In this document: positions 1-7,169 of the stretch, in pieces
How positions within the stretch are numbered: position 1 is the stretch's first letter
How the letters are laid out: every line of letters begins with the position of its first letter
DNA from: an uncultured Eubacteriales bacterium
GTDB lineage: Bacteria > Bacillota > Clostridia > Oscillospirales > Acutalibacteraceae
DNA length: 16,872 bases
Direction: 5' to 3'
Assembly: GCA_948823415.1 (NCBI GenBank)
Contig: CAQKRU010000020.1
Location: 1 to 16,872, forward strand
Notes under the pieces: model-generated
The model's database searches: none
Told to the model about the DNA's origin: nothing
The model's input: only the letters and a program-made list of their open reading frames with translations
Program-made: the position numbers and the translations under genes

Positions 1-995
1 CCTTTGCCCCGAAGCTTAAAAACGTCGCCAGGCTGGGTCCCCTCGTGAATACTATAGCTAACCTTGCCGTCAATAGTGGGCACAGTGACCTCAGCACCCA
101 GCGCCGCCTGAACAAACGTAATCGGCAGCTCGCACCAAATGTCAAAACCCCGGCGTTCAAAGATAGAATGCGGCCTCACCGTAATGTACACGTGCAAATC
201 GCCCGCCGGTCCGCCGTTAACACCAGCATTACCATGGCCCCCCACCTTCAAAATCTGGCCATTGTCGATCCCGGCCGGCACATTCACCTCAACCTTTTTC
301 GTAACCTGAACTCTGCCCGTTCCAGAGCACTTCCTGCACGGATTCTCAATCACCTTGCCCGTTCCACCGCAGTTTTCACAAGTCCTCGCCGTCTGAACAA
401 CGCCAAAAGGCGTCCGCTGGGTAACCCGGCTCTGCCCCGTGCCGTGGCAAACCTGACAAGTCTTCGCCGAGCTCCCCTTAGCAGCGCCCGAACCGCTACA
501 CTCCGGGCATTTTTCAACCACGCGATACGAAACATCCTTTTTGCAGCCCTTCGCGGCCTCTTCAAAAAAAATGCTAACCGAAGCTTCGCTGTCCGAACCC
601 CTGCGCGGTGCGTTAGGGTTCGACCGGCCCCTAGAGGAAAACCCGCCACCGAAGCCACCGCCAAAACCTCCACCAAAAAAGCTGCTAAAAATATCGCCCA
701 AATCTAAGTCGTCGCCAAACGGATTCCCACCAGCGCCAGCGCCAGCACCAGCGGCTCCATAAGAAGGATCAACCCCAGCGTGCCCAAACTGATCGTACCT
801 CGCGCGCTTATCCTTATCGCAGAGCACCTCATAAGCCTCGTTCACTTCTTTAAAACTCGACTCCGCCGCCTTATCCCCAGGGTTCAAGTCCGGGTGATAT
901 TTCTTTGCGAGCTTCCGATAAGCTTTTTTTATCTCGTCATCCGAAGCGCCCCTGGACACCCCCAAAACGTCATAAAAATCGCGTTTTGCCGCCAA
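1..995 (-). CDS. dnaJ: Chaperone protein DnaJ (Hsp40), 3' end cut off by window edge
   Basis: DnaJ is the J-domain co-chaperone that stimulates DnaK ATPase and delivers unfolded substrates in the cytoplasm. Seen: an N-terminal J domain with HPD at residues 34-36; a Gly-rich linker with Ala-Gly repeats and a GGGF triplet repeat; four zinc-binding CxxCxGxG repeats from about residue 163 to 227 (CPECSGSG, CQVCHGTG, CENCGGTG, CRKCSGTG); then the start of the C-terminal substrate-binding domain. The reading frame is open to the window edge after 331 codons, so roughly 45 residues are missing compared with usual family length. The start is a TTG at 993-995 giving M-A-A-K-R-D, preceded by AGGAG at 1004-1008 with 8-nt spacing. 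An in-frame TTG at 998 and GTG at 1004 are alternatives, but the latter overlaps the Shine-Dalgarno. It follows dnaK by 99 bp in the hrcA operon. Confidence 0.96.
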   Translation of the reverse strand, partial: MAAKRDFYDVLGVSRGASDDEIKKAYRKLAKKYHPDLNPGDKAAESSFKEVNEAYEVLCDKDKRARYDQFGHAGVDPSYGAAGAGAGAGGNPFGDDLDLGDIFSSFFGGGFGGGFGGGFSSRGRSNPNAPRRGSDSEASVSIFFEEAAKGCKKDVSYRVVEKCPECSGSGAAKGSSAKTCQVCHGTGQSRVTQRTPFGVVQTARTCENCGGTGKVIENPCRKCSGTGRVQVTKKVEVNVPAGIDNGQILKVGGHGNAGVNGGPAGDLHVYITVRPHSIFERRGFDIWCELPITFVQAALGAEVTVPTIDGKVSYSIHEGTQPGDVFKLRGK

Positions 996-1003
996 CAAAA
1001 TCA

Positions 1004-1008
1004 CTCCT
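1004..1008 (-). promoter_or_regulatory. Shine-Dalgarno of dnaJ (decides a TTG start)
   Basis: AGGAG lies 8 nt before the TTG at 995 (5 nt before the TTG at 998). No in-frame ATG lies close to the J domain start, so this site sets the non-ATG start. Confidence 0.7.
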
Positions 1009-1020
1009 AAAATCTTCGCT

Positions 1021-1071
1021 CGAGAGGGAATCCCTCAACCACGAAACCTGCAGCCAAGGGATTTTCTCTCG
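1021..1071 (-). other. Inverted repeat between dnaK and dnaJ (possible processing or attenuation stem)
   Basis: Two 15-nt arms at 1021-1035 and 1057-1071 are complementary at 13 of 15 positions and enclose a 21-nt loop. On the transcribed minus strand the two exceptions are adjacent A/C mismatches; on the plus strand they would be G.U pairs. There is no clear U-run directly after it in the minus direction, so a classical terminator is unlikely. By position it could be an RNase processing site, an mRNA-stabilising stem or a partial attenuator that lowers DnaJ relative to DnaK. This role is inference. Confidence 0.45.
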
Positions 1072-1094
1072 TTTTAACCTAAAAACCAAATCAT

Positions 1095-2948
1095 CTATTT
1101 TTCGCTACCATTGCTGTCAACGTCTTTAAAATCGGCGTCATAAACATTTCCTTCACCCTGAGAACTATCCGAACCCGCAGCACTTTGGGCATCTTGCCCC
1201 GCAGCCTGATTCGGCGCCGCGCTCTGATATAGCTTTGCCGAAACCTCGTACATAGCCTTCTGCAGGTCGTCCTTGCCAGACTTGATCGTGTCAATATTGT
1301 TGGCCGAAATAGCCTCCTTCAAAGCGCTCACCTTCGCGTTCAGATTATCCTTGTCCGCGCCGTCAACTTTGTCGCCATTCTCATTTATCAGCTTCTCAAC
1401 CGCATAGCAAAGGTTTTCGGCCTCATTCTTAATTTCAACTTCCTCGCGTCTCTTTTTGTCTTCCTCCGCGAACTGCTCGGCGTTTTTAACGGCCTGCTCA
1501 ATCTCCTCCTTCGACATATTGGTGTTCGAGCTAATCGTAATCTTCTGCTCCTTGCCAGTGCCGAGGTCCTTAGCGTGAACGTTCACAATTCCATTTGCAT
1601 CGATGTCAAAAGTAACTTCAATTTGCGGAACCCCACGCATGGCGGGCGCAATGCCGTCCAAAGTAAAAAGCCCCAACTGCTTGTTGTCCTTAGCAAACTC
1701 GCGCTCACCCTGCAAAACGTTGATCTGAACCTGAGTCTGATTGTCCACGGCCGTAGAAAAAATCTGACTCTTCTTAGTAGGAATAGTCGTGTTTCTCTCG
1801 ATAATCTTAGTCATAATTCCGCCCATAGTCTCAACACCAAGCGAAAGTGGCGTAACATCCAAAAGCAGCAAGCCCTGTACTTCGCCGCCCAAAACGCCAG
1901 CCTGCAAAGCCGCGCCAATAGCAACGCACTCATCCGGGTTAATCCCCTTAAAAGGATCCTTTCCAATCAACGATTTTACCGCATCTTGAACAGCCGGAAT
2001 CCGCGAAGATCCACCAACCATCAAGACTTTGTCAATCTGACTTATCTCCAAGCCAGAGTCCGAAAGAGCTTGTCGAACCGGCCCCATCGTGTTTTCAACC
2101 AAATCCTTAGTAAGCTCGTCAAACTTGGCGCGAGTCAAAGTCAAGTCCAAATGCTTAGGGCCGCTAGCGTCCGCGGTGATAAACGGCAAATTAATCGCAG
2201 TAGAAGTCACACCCGAAAGCTCAATCTTCGCCTTCTCAGCAGACTCCTTCAAGCGCTGCATCGCCATTTTGTCCTTTCTCAAGTCAATGCCGTTCTCGGC
2301 CTTAAAAGAATCCGCCATCCAGTCAATGACTCTCTGGTCAAAATCGTCGCCACCAAGCTTGTTATTGCCCGCCGTAGCCAGAACTTCCTGCACTCCGTCG
2401 CCCATCTCAATAATCGAAACGTCAAAAGTCCCGCCACCAAGGTCATAAACCATAACCTTCTGGTCGCTCTCCTTATCAATTCCATACGACAAAGCCGCAG
2501 CAGTCGGCTCGTTGATTATCCTCTTAACGTCCAAACCAGCAATCTTGCCCGCATCCTTAGTCGCCTGGCGTTGCGCGTCGGTAAAATAAGCCGGAACCGT
2601 AATAACCGCCTGCGTTACGGTGTCTCCAAGATAAGCCTCCGCGTCCGCCTTCAGCTTCTGAAGTATCATAGCCGAAATCTCTTGCGGCGTAAAATTCTTC
2701 CCATCAATATTCACCTTATGATCAGTGCCCATCTCGCGTTTAATAGAAGAAATCGTGCGGTCCGGGTTAGTAATAGCCTGCCGCTTCGCCACCTGGCCAA
2801 CCATCCTCTCGCCCGTCTTCGAAAAAGCAACAACAGACGGCGTCGTCCTCGTCCCCTCAGCATTCGCAATTACAACAGGCTCACCGCCCTCAATAACCGC
2901 CACGCAGGAGTTCGTCGTGCCCAAGTCGATTCCAATAGTCTTTGCCAT
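1095..2948 (-). CDS. dnaK: Chaperone protein DnaK (Hsp70)
   Basis: Cytoplasmic ATP-dependent Hsp70 that binds exposed hydrophobic peptides and cycles with DnaJ and GrpE. Seen: the N-terminal phosphate-binding signature IGIDLGTTNS, YDLGGGTFDVS, VGGSSRIPAV, the linker and start of the substrate domain (LLLLDVTPLSLG), and a C-terminal helical lid. The ATPase domain is of the short Gram-positive form (MGTDHKVNIDGKNFTPQE without the longer insertion of proteobacterial DnaK). The protein is 617 aa, normal for the family. The start is ATG at 2948 (MAKTIGID), with GGAGG upstream; an upstream in-frame TTG at 2963 overlaps that ribosome site and is rejected. It lies third in the HrcA/CIRCE operon, after grpE with a 109-bp gap. 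Oddity: the linker reads VQGLLLLD, where family members usually have KDVLLLD or KDVVLLD. Identification is certain. Confidence 0.99.
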   Translation of the reverse strand: MAKTIGIDLGTTNSCVAVIEGGEPVVIANAEGTRTTPSVVAFSKTGERMVGQVAKRQAITNPDRTISSIKREMGTDHKVNIDGKNFTPQEISAMILQKLKADAEAYLGDTVTQAVITVPAYFTDAQRQATKDAGKIAGLDVKRIINEPTAAALSYGIDKESDQKVMVYDLGGGTFDVSIIEMGDGVQEVLATAGNNKLGGDDFDQRVIDWMADSFKAENGIDLRKDKMAMQRLKESAEKAKIELSGVTSTAINLPFITADASGPKHLDLTLTRAKFDELTKDLVENTMGPVRQALSDSGLEISQIDKVLMVGGSSRIPAVQDAVKSLIGKDPFKGINPDECVAIGAALQAGVLGGEVQGLLLLDVTPLSLGVETMGGIMTKIIERNTTIPTKKSQIFSTAVDNQTQVQINVLQGEREFAKDNKQLGLFTLDGIAPAMRGVPQIEVTFDIDANGIVNVHAKDLGTGKEQKITISSNTNMSKEEIEQAVKNAEQFAEEDKKRREEVEIKNEAENLCYAVEKLINENGDKVDGADKDNLNAKVSALKEAISANNIDTIKSGKDDLQKAMYEVSAKLYQSAAPNQAAGQDAQSAAGSDSSQGEGNVYDADFKDVDSNGSEK

Positions 2949-3057
2949 AACAATTACCTCCAAATATCAAATATAATGTATAAAATAAAATTCAACCTCA
3001 AAAAGTCGCCTAATTACTAGTCCTATCCAAACTTCCTAAATTCAAATCCATAAAACC

Positions 3058-3621
3058 CTAGTTTGCAACAGAAACCATCGCATGCCGAATAATTTTGTCG
3101 CCCATCTTGTAGCCCTTTTGAAAAATCTGAGCAATAACATTCTCGCCAACCTCGTCGCTTTCAATATGAGATATAGCATTGTGCAGCTCCGGGTCAAAGC
3201 CGTCCCCAACGCAGCCAAAAGACTCAACACCCATCCGACCAAGCGATGCATCAAATTGTTCACTCAACATCCGAAGCCCCTTTTGATACTCAGCATCCGC
3301 GTCACCGCTAGCCTCAATGGCCCTCTCAATGCAGTCCGCAATAGACAAAATCTCCGCAACCGTCTTCGCTTTTCCATCATTATAAGCCGAGATCCGATCC
3401 TTCTCGCTGCGCTTCCGATAATTATCATATTCCGCCGCAAGCCGCAAAAACCGCTCCTCCTGCTCCTTCAAATCCTTCTGCAACTCATCTAACTTCTTCA
3501 ACATCTCCTGATTTTCATCGATTATCTCCTGCGCCTCGAGATTTTCCTCAACCTCAAGCCCCGCAGATTCACTTTCGTTTTCATTTTCAAAATCAGAAAT
3601 ATCCTTAATTTCCTCCGTCAA
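3058..3621 (-). CDS. grpE: Nucleotide exchange factor GrpE
   Basis: GrpE releases ADP from DnaK and acts as a homodimer in the cytoplasm. Seen: an acidic, Glu/Asn-rich N-terminus, then a long helical coiled coil (about residues 30-85), the family signature YDNYRKRSEKDR, and a C-terminal beta domain with GDGFDPELHNAI, VIAQIFQKGYKMGDKIIRHAMV. The length is about 187 aa, typical. Start choice: the ATG at 3639 directly abuts the hrcA stop (TAA-ATG) but has only a weak ribosome site. A TTG at 3621, six codons inside, has a perfect AAGGAGG 8 nt upstream, so I prefer it; the ATG would give 193 aa and allow translational coupling to hrcA. The gene is second in the heat-shock operon. Confidence 0.95.
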   Translation of the reverse strand: MTEEIKDISDFENENESESAGLEVEENLEAQEIIDENQEMLKKLDELQKDLKEQEERFLRLAAEYDNYRKRSEKDRISAYNDGKAKTVAEILSIADCIERAIEASGDADAEYQKGLRMLSEQFDASLGRMGVESFGCVGDGFDPELHNAISHIESDEVGENVIAQIFQKGYKMGDKIIRHAMVSVAN

Positions 3622-3629
3622 AAAGCCAG

Positions 3630-3636
3630 CCTCCTT
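3630..3636 (-). promoter_or_regulatory. Shine-Dalgarno AAGGAGG that favours an internal TTG start for grpE
   Basis: A full AAGGAGG lies inside the longest open frame of grpE, 8 nt before a TTG codon at 3619-3621. The outer ATG at 3639 has no comparable site. Confidence 0.6.
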
Positions 3637-3639
3637 CAT

Positions 3640-4674
3640 TTACTCTACTCTAAAAAGGTCGTTAAGTATCTCGCCCAGCAAATCGGCAATATACTCAAGC
3701 CGCGCAATCAGCTTAGCATAATTCATCCTAGTAGGGCCAACAACCCCAATAGAACCGCAATTCTCGCCATTCACCATATACCGAGTAACCACAATGCTCG
3801 AATGCGCAAGCTCCTCACGATTGCTTTCCTCTCCGATAAAGACGCGCGTCCTGTCCTCCCCCGTAGAAAAAAACAGATCGTCAATATCCTCAAATCCAGC
3901 AAAAAAATTAATCAACCGAACGGCCACCTGTTGGTTAAATTCGGGAACTAGCAGTAAATTCGTCTGGCCATCAATGTGCAAATCCGGCTTCGAGATTGAC
4001 CTCGCAACCTCAAACAAAGCGTCAAACACGTCCGACATCAAAAAAGCAAGCGGCCCCAAAGACACCGCAACCGTCTGAATGAGCGCCGGTGTTATGTCCG
4101 CAATAGAAACCCCAGCAAACTTCTCATTTAGCACCCCATTAAACTTATCCAAAACCTCATCCGTCAGCAAATTTTCGCACCGAAACAACCGATTCTTAAT
4201 TATCCCCGAAGAAGTCGTAAGAATAAGCATCGCCGCAAAACTGCTAACCTGCACCAGCTTAATGCTCTTAACACAGCTCTTCTGTGCCGACACATCAGTA
4301 GACACCACCGCAAAATTAGTCATGCTCGCCAAAAGGCTCGTCGCGTTCTTAAGTAAAACCTCCGGCTCCTTAACGCTCAAATTCAGCGCCGAATCAATAT
4401 ACTCCTTAGTCTTCCTAGGCAAATAAGCCTTGCCCATCAACTGATTGATATAAAGCCGATACCCTACGTGCGAAGGGACCCGACCCGCAGAAGTATGCGG
4501 TTGCTCCAACAAACCAAGCTCCGTAAGTTCCGCAAGCTCATTTCTGATGGTAGCCGAAGAAACTGAAAAGTCCAACAACTCGCACAAAACCTTAGAACTA
4601 ACCGGTTCTGCAAACTGAATATAATTGTTAATCACCGCGGCCAAAATCTTAAGCTTTCTATCCGAAAGTTCCAC
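3640..4674 (-). CDS. hrcA: Heat-inducible transcription repressor HrcA
   Basis: HrcA is the dimeric repressor that binds CIRCE operators and needs GroEL to stay active, so chaperone titration during heat shock derepresses the operon. Seen: an N-terminal winged helix (LSDRKLKILAAVINNYIQ, then SSATIRNELAELTELGLLEQPHTSAGRVPSHVGYRLYI), a GAF-like middle, and the C-terminal signature GSIGVVGPTRMNYAKLIARLEYI. The length is 344 aa, as usual for the family. The start is GTG at 4674, chosen because CGGAGGGGGG lies just upstream; longer starts at 4707 or 4701 fall within or against the CIRCE element. It is the first gene of hrcA-grpE-dnaK-dnaJ, 26 bp downstream of its own operator, implying autoregulation. 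Confidence 0.98.
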   Translation of the reverse strand: MELSDRKLKILAAVINNYIQFAEPVSSKVLCELLDFSVSSATIRNELAELTELGLLEQPHTSAGRVPSHVGYRLYINQLMGKAYLPRKTKEYIDSALNLSVKEPEVLLKNATSLLASMTNFAVVSTDVSAQKSCVKSIKLVQVSSFAAMLILTTSSGIIKNRLFRCENLLTDEVLDKFNGVLNEKFAGVSIADITPALIQTVAVSLGPLAFLMSDVFDALFEVARSISKPDLHIDGQTNLLLVPEFNQQVAVRLINFFAGFEDIDDLFFSTGEDRTRVFIGEESNREELAHSSIVVTRYMVNGENCGSIGVVGPTRMNYAKLIARLEYIADLLGEILNDLFRVE

Positions 4675-4700
4675 AAATACCCCCCCTCCGGTTAAAAACA

Positions 4701-4727
4701 TTAGCACTCAAAAAGCGCGAGTGCTAA
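4701..4727 (-). promoter_or_regulatory. CIRCE operator (HrcA binding site)
   Basis: The element is a perfect consensus inverted repeat: TTAGCACTC, a 9-nt spacer, GAGTGCTAA. It sits between the predicted transcription start (about 4732) and the hrcA ribosome site, the classical position for HrcA repression of its own operon. Confidence 0.97.
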
Positions 4728-4738
4728 CTACAATTTAT

Positions 4739-4767
4739 AATTTACCATGTTATCAGCAAATTGTCAA
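4739..4767 (-). promoter_or_regulatory. Sigma-A-type promoter of hrcA-grpE-dnaK-dnaJ
   Basis: The -35 TTGACA (4762-4767) is separated by 17 nt from the -10 TAAATT (4739-4744; 4 of 6 consensus). The predicted start near 4732 places the whole CIRCE directly downstream. No other convincing promoter was seen inside the operon. Confidence 0.75.
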
Positions 4768-4839
4768 CACCGCAACTCAAAAAATCACAAATATCGCACA
4801 CAGCCGCCACAGCAGCTCCCCAGTTAATTGTAACACGGT

Positions 4840-4931
4840 CCAGCGGAACGCTGGTCGGTTAGGGGTTTTAAAGGGTAATCGAAATCCCCTTTAAACGTTT
4901 TTGGATACTTTTTTCGTTACAAAAAAGTATC
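4840..4931. repeat. Cluster of three palindromes between the hrcA promoter and the loader gene
   Basis: Three perfect hairpins lie in about 90 bp: CCAGCG-GAA-CGCTGG at 4840-4854; TTTAAAGGG (4867-4875) with CCCTTTAAA (4887-4895); and an 11-bp stem at 4904-4914/4921-4931 around the loop CGTTAC. A competing stem, AGGGG/CCCCT extended by flanking T/A pairs (4861-4869 with 4882-4890), would exclude the middle hairpin. They lie downstream of the minus-strand loader gene and may serve its 3' end, but none has a clean U-run in that direction. The stacked design also resembles a dispersed intergenic repeat; that is inference. Confidence 0.5.
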
Positions 4932-4949
4932 GTAAAAAATCGGTTTGGT

Positions 4950-5945
4950 TTAAACATTCAGCTTTTTCGGAAACTTCAAAGCCTGCCGAATATCATTCCC
5001 CAAAAAAAACAATCGCTTATAATCCCCCATAATCCTAGAAACCAAGCGCTTAGAGTACGCCGCCTGAATTTCTTTAACCGAAAGATTCGTGCTTATAATC
5101 GTCGGCTTTTTGTACATAATCCGCGAATTTATAATATTATAAATGGTCGCGCTTGAAAAACTTGTCTGAAATTCTGTCCCCAAATCATCCAAAATCAAAA
5201 AATCGCAGTCCACCAAATGCCCCTTAGTCTCGTCACCTTCAGCATCACGGTCAAAATGCTCCTTCTCCAGCTGCGCAATAATATTTGGCGCCGAGGCATA
5301 AATCACATTGTACCCCCGCTCAATCACGTCATTCGCAATCGCCAAAGACAAATGCGTCTTGCCCAATCCCGTAGCACCCTGCAAAAACAAATTCTCCGCA
5401 CCCTCATCAAAATTCTTCGCATACTCACGGCAAAACCGCAAAACCTTCTCCATATGCAACTTTATGTTCACGCCATCATCGGCCTTTTGGTCCGGGTAAA
5501 AGTTAACATCAAAGCTCTCAAAGGTCGACAAAGCCAGCGGCGACAGCCTGTTCAAGTTATTATAAGCAATCTTCTTAACCCTGTCCTTCAGGCAACCGCA
5601 CATGATGCCATCAATATACCCAACGTCACGGCACTTCTTGCAGCTATATTCCACTTCCAAATAGTCCGCCGGCAGATTTGTCGCCATCAGCAACTTCCTC
5701 ATCTCTCCCTGCAGCAGCAAATTCTCATCCTTCATCTTAGTCAACAACTTTTTAGCATTAGCGCCCGCCAAAACAGATTTGGCCGCATCTATCGCCGTGC
5801 GAGAAAGCTGCGCATCAATCTGCCTTGCCCGCTCACACTTTTCATAAAACTCCCGTTTCCTGAGCGCGCACTCTTCTTCGCGAGTTTTTCTCAAAAAAGC
5901 GAGTTCAGCCTCTGCCTGGTGCAAAATTTTTGCCCTAACACTCAT
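4950..5945 (-). CDS. DnaI/DnaC-type helicase-loader ATPase
   Basis: An AAA+ ATPase of the DnaC/DnaI/IstB family, likely loading the replicative helicase. Seen (331 aa): a charged, coiled-coil N-terminal region (residues 1-90); a Cys cluster C102-x2-C105 and C116-x-C118 probably binding zinc, as in DnaI-type N-terminal domains; Walker A GATGLGKT at 190-197; Walker B FLILDDLG at 249-256; and a C-terminal SKRLVSRIMGDY arginine-finger region. The start ATG at 5945 has AAGGAG upstream. It lies 29 bp downstream of a DnaD-domain gene on the same strand, paralleling the dnaB-dnaI pair of B. subtilis, which supports a primosome role over a transposon-linked IstB role; no transposase is nearby. I give no symbol because dnaC and dnaI are used inconsistently for this clostridial family. 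Confidence 0.9.
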   Translation of the reverse strand: MSVRAKILHQAEAELAFLRKTREEECALRKREFYEKCERARQIDAQLSRTAIDAAKSVLAGANAKKLLTKMKDENLLLQGEMRKLLMATNLPADYLEVEYSCKKCRDVGYIDGIMCGCLKDRVKKIAYNNLNRLSPLALSTFESFDVNFYPDQKADDGVNIKLHMEKVLRFCREYAKNFDEGAENLFLQGATGLGKTHLSLAIANDVIERGYNVIYASAPNIIAQLEKEHFDRDAEGDETKGHLVDCDFLILDDLGTEFQTSFSSATIYNIINSRIMYKKPTIISTNLSVKEIQAAYSKRLVSRIMGDYKRLFFLGNDIRQALKFPKKLNV

Positions 5946-5974
5946 AAAAAGTCTCCTTCTGCCGCCAATTTTCT

Positions 5975-6967
5975 CTATATGTACATATAATTTCGCTCAT
6001 ATTCGTCGATGTTGTAGGACGTAACATCATGGGATTTCTTTAAAGCCCCATGCCCACTGGATTTCTTCTGCCGGTCCTCTTCAAAAACCTCAGACATCGT
6101 CTTAACTCCAGCTCCATGCCACCGTTTGATGATGCCATCCATATAGCTCAAAATGTACCTACCCTTGGCGTTTATGCACCTATCGTACGCCTCTTTCAAC
6201 AGCTCATCCGAGATCTTCCACTCGTTAATCCACCTATTTGCCGCCTCATCTTCCTTTGCCGAAGGCGATCTATGCTCTATCCCGATAATTTTTTCAAGCA
6301 AAGTCCAGGCTCTGCGGTAATTTTCCAAAACAATAATCTTCTTCTCGGCCTTCTCTACGGTATCAATCTCCTCCTGCGCCCAAGAAATCGCCATTTTCTC
6401 AATATATCTCATATTGCACTTGCCCACACTAACGGCGTACTGCATGATCATCAAAATCACGTCCACAGGCAAACCGTCACTTTCATGCAGCATAAGGAGC
6501 GTCGCGCTGTCTCCACCAGAAATCGGCCTCGACAAAATGACCTGCGCTTCCTGCATCAAAAAAGAAATCTCCGAAGACTCATTTATCCGCCTTGCCACAA
6601 AGGCAGAATCCGGCCTCTGGGCCCGCAAAGGTGCCCTCTTAACCGCAACGTTACTAGCTTTTTCAGTTTCTTCATTCGCATCGTTCTGAGCGCCCACACC
6701 GTCGTTGCCCTCTTTTTTATCTTTATACTCCGGCTCCGAAATAACCTTTGTCTCCACCCAGTAGCGCATGGAGTCTTTTACATCGAGCTCGTCCATGGCG
6801 AGGGCTTTGGCAATTTTGTTAACAGAAATATTTTGACCAGCGTGGCGCAGCATAAAGAGGAGGACTTTTAGCTGTGCAGCGCCGGCTAATTTTATATGTT
6901 TATCCACAACATCGCAAGGGATGGCGAAAATAGAATTCCAGCAACCTAAATTAACAGACAAATTCAT
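5975..6967 (-). CDS. DnaD-domain protein (primosome component)
   Basis: Proteins with DnaD/DnaB2 domains bind DnaA or single-stranded DNA and recruit the helicase loader at oriC and stalled forks. Seen (330 aa): an N-terminal winged-helix-like region (residues 1-85), an acidic Lys/Glu/Asn-rich linker (about 85-130), and two helical DnaD-like segments: about 130-205 (FLMQEAQVILSRPISGGDSATLLMLHESDGLPVDVI reads as the family core, broken here) and about 210-300, ending in SYMDGIIKRWHGAGVKT. The latter matches the usual YxxxIIxxW feature of this domain. The ATG at 6967 has AGAGGTG upstream. It is the first gene of a two-gene unit with the loader ATPase, behind an extended -10 promoter. It may be a DnaD or DnaB analogue; which one cannot be told from sequence alone. 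Confidence 0.88.
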   Translation of the reverse strand: MNLSVNLGCWNSIFAIPCDVVDKHIKLAGAAQLKVLLFMLRHAGQNISVNKIAKALAMDELDVKDSMRYWVETKVISEPEYKDKKEGNDGVGAQNDANEETEKASNVAVKRAPLRAQRPDSAFVARRINESSEISFLMQEAQVILSRPISGGDSATLLMLHESDGLPVDVILMIMQYAVSVGKCNMRYIEKMAISWAQEEIDTVEKAEKKIIVLENYRRAWTLLEKIIGIEHRSPSAKEDEAANRWINEWKISDELLKEAYDRCINAKGRYILSYMDGIIKRWHGAGVKTMSEVFEEDRQKKSSGHGALKKSHDVTSYNIDEYERNYMYI

Positions 6968-6988
6968 TTTTTACACCTCTTATCAAAC

Positions 6989-6997
6989 ATTATACCA
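6989..6997 (-). promoter_or_regulatory. Extended -10 promoter of the DnaD/loader pair
   Basis: TGGTATAAT on the minus strand is a perfect -10 with a TG extension; no good -35 is visible 17 nt upstream, which is usual for extended -10 promoters. It lies 22 bp upstream of the ATG at 6967. Confidence 0.65.
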
Positions 6998-7044
6998 CAA
7001 ATTTTCAAACTTCACAGCACTATTTTTACCCGATTTTCTTGCAA

Positions 7045-7073
7045 TTGACAAGAGCAAAAAGTTAAATTATAAT
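7045..7073 (+). promoter_or_regulatory. Full-consensus sigma-A promoter of the rightward gene run
   Basis: TTGACA (7045-7050), 17-nt spacer, TATAAT (7068-7073): both hexamers and the spacing match consensus exactly. The predicted start is near 7080, about 90 nt upstream of the TSCPD start codon. The leader holds a small GC-rich inverted repeat (GCGGC 7082-7086 / GCCGC 7103-7107) and a second TATAAT at 7117-7122 without a good -35. Confidence 0.85.
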
Positions 7074-7169
7074 TCACAGAAGCGGCGAAGATTCACGAAA
7101 CGGCCGCCACCTTACATATAATTTGTTGATTGATTATACTTTTGTTGCACGATAATTTTGGAGGTAAAC

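Noticed and set aside
45..762. Two plus-strand frames opposite dnaJ
   Set aside because: They are shadows of the Gly-rich and zinc-finger codons of dnaJ, giving Pro/Lys or Arg/Ala-rich nonsense.
1575..3020. Long open frame of 481 codons on the plus strand opposite dnaK and its upstream gap
   Set aside because: Its sequence is low in order, rich in Arg/Asn/Ser/Leu and matches no family; it mirrors dnaK codon bias. Antisense frames of dnaK are a known artefact.
2949..3057. Internal promoter before dnaK
   Set aside because: AT-rich with TATACAT/TTATAT-like strings, but no -35 at proper spacing.
4701..4707. Earlier starts for HrcA at 4707 (GTG) or 4701 (ATG)
   Set aside because: They lie within or against CIRCE and upstream of the strong ribosome site that serves GTG 4674.
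4950..5945. IstB transposition helper
   Set aside because: No transposase or terminal repeats nearby; pairing with a DnaD-domain gene and the N-terminal Cys cluster favour a helicase loader.
5217..6871. Plus-strand frames of 257 and 273 codons opposite the loader and DnaD genes
   Set aside because: No domain or ribosome site; composition follows the complement of real genes on the minus strand.
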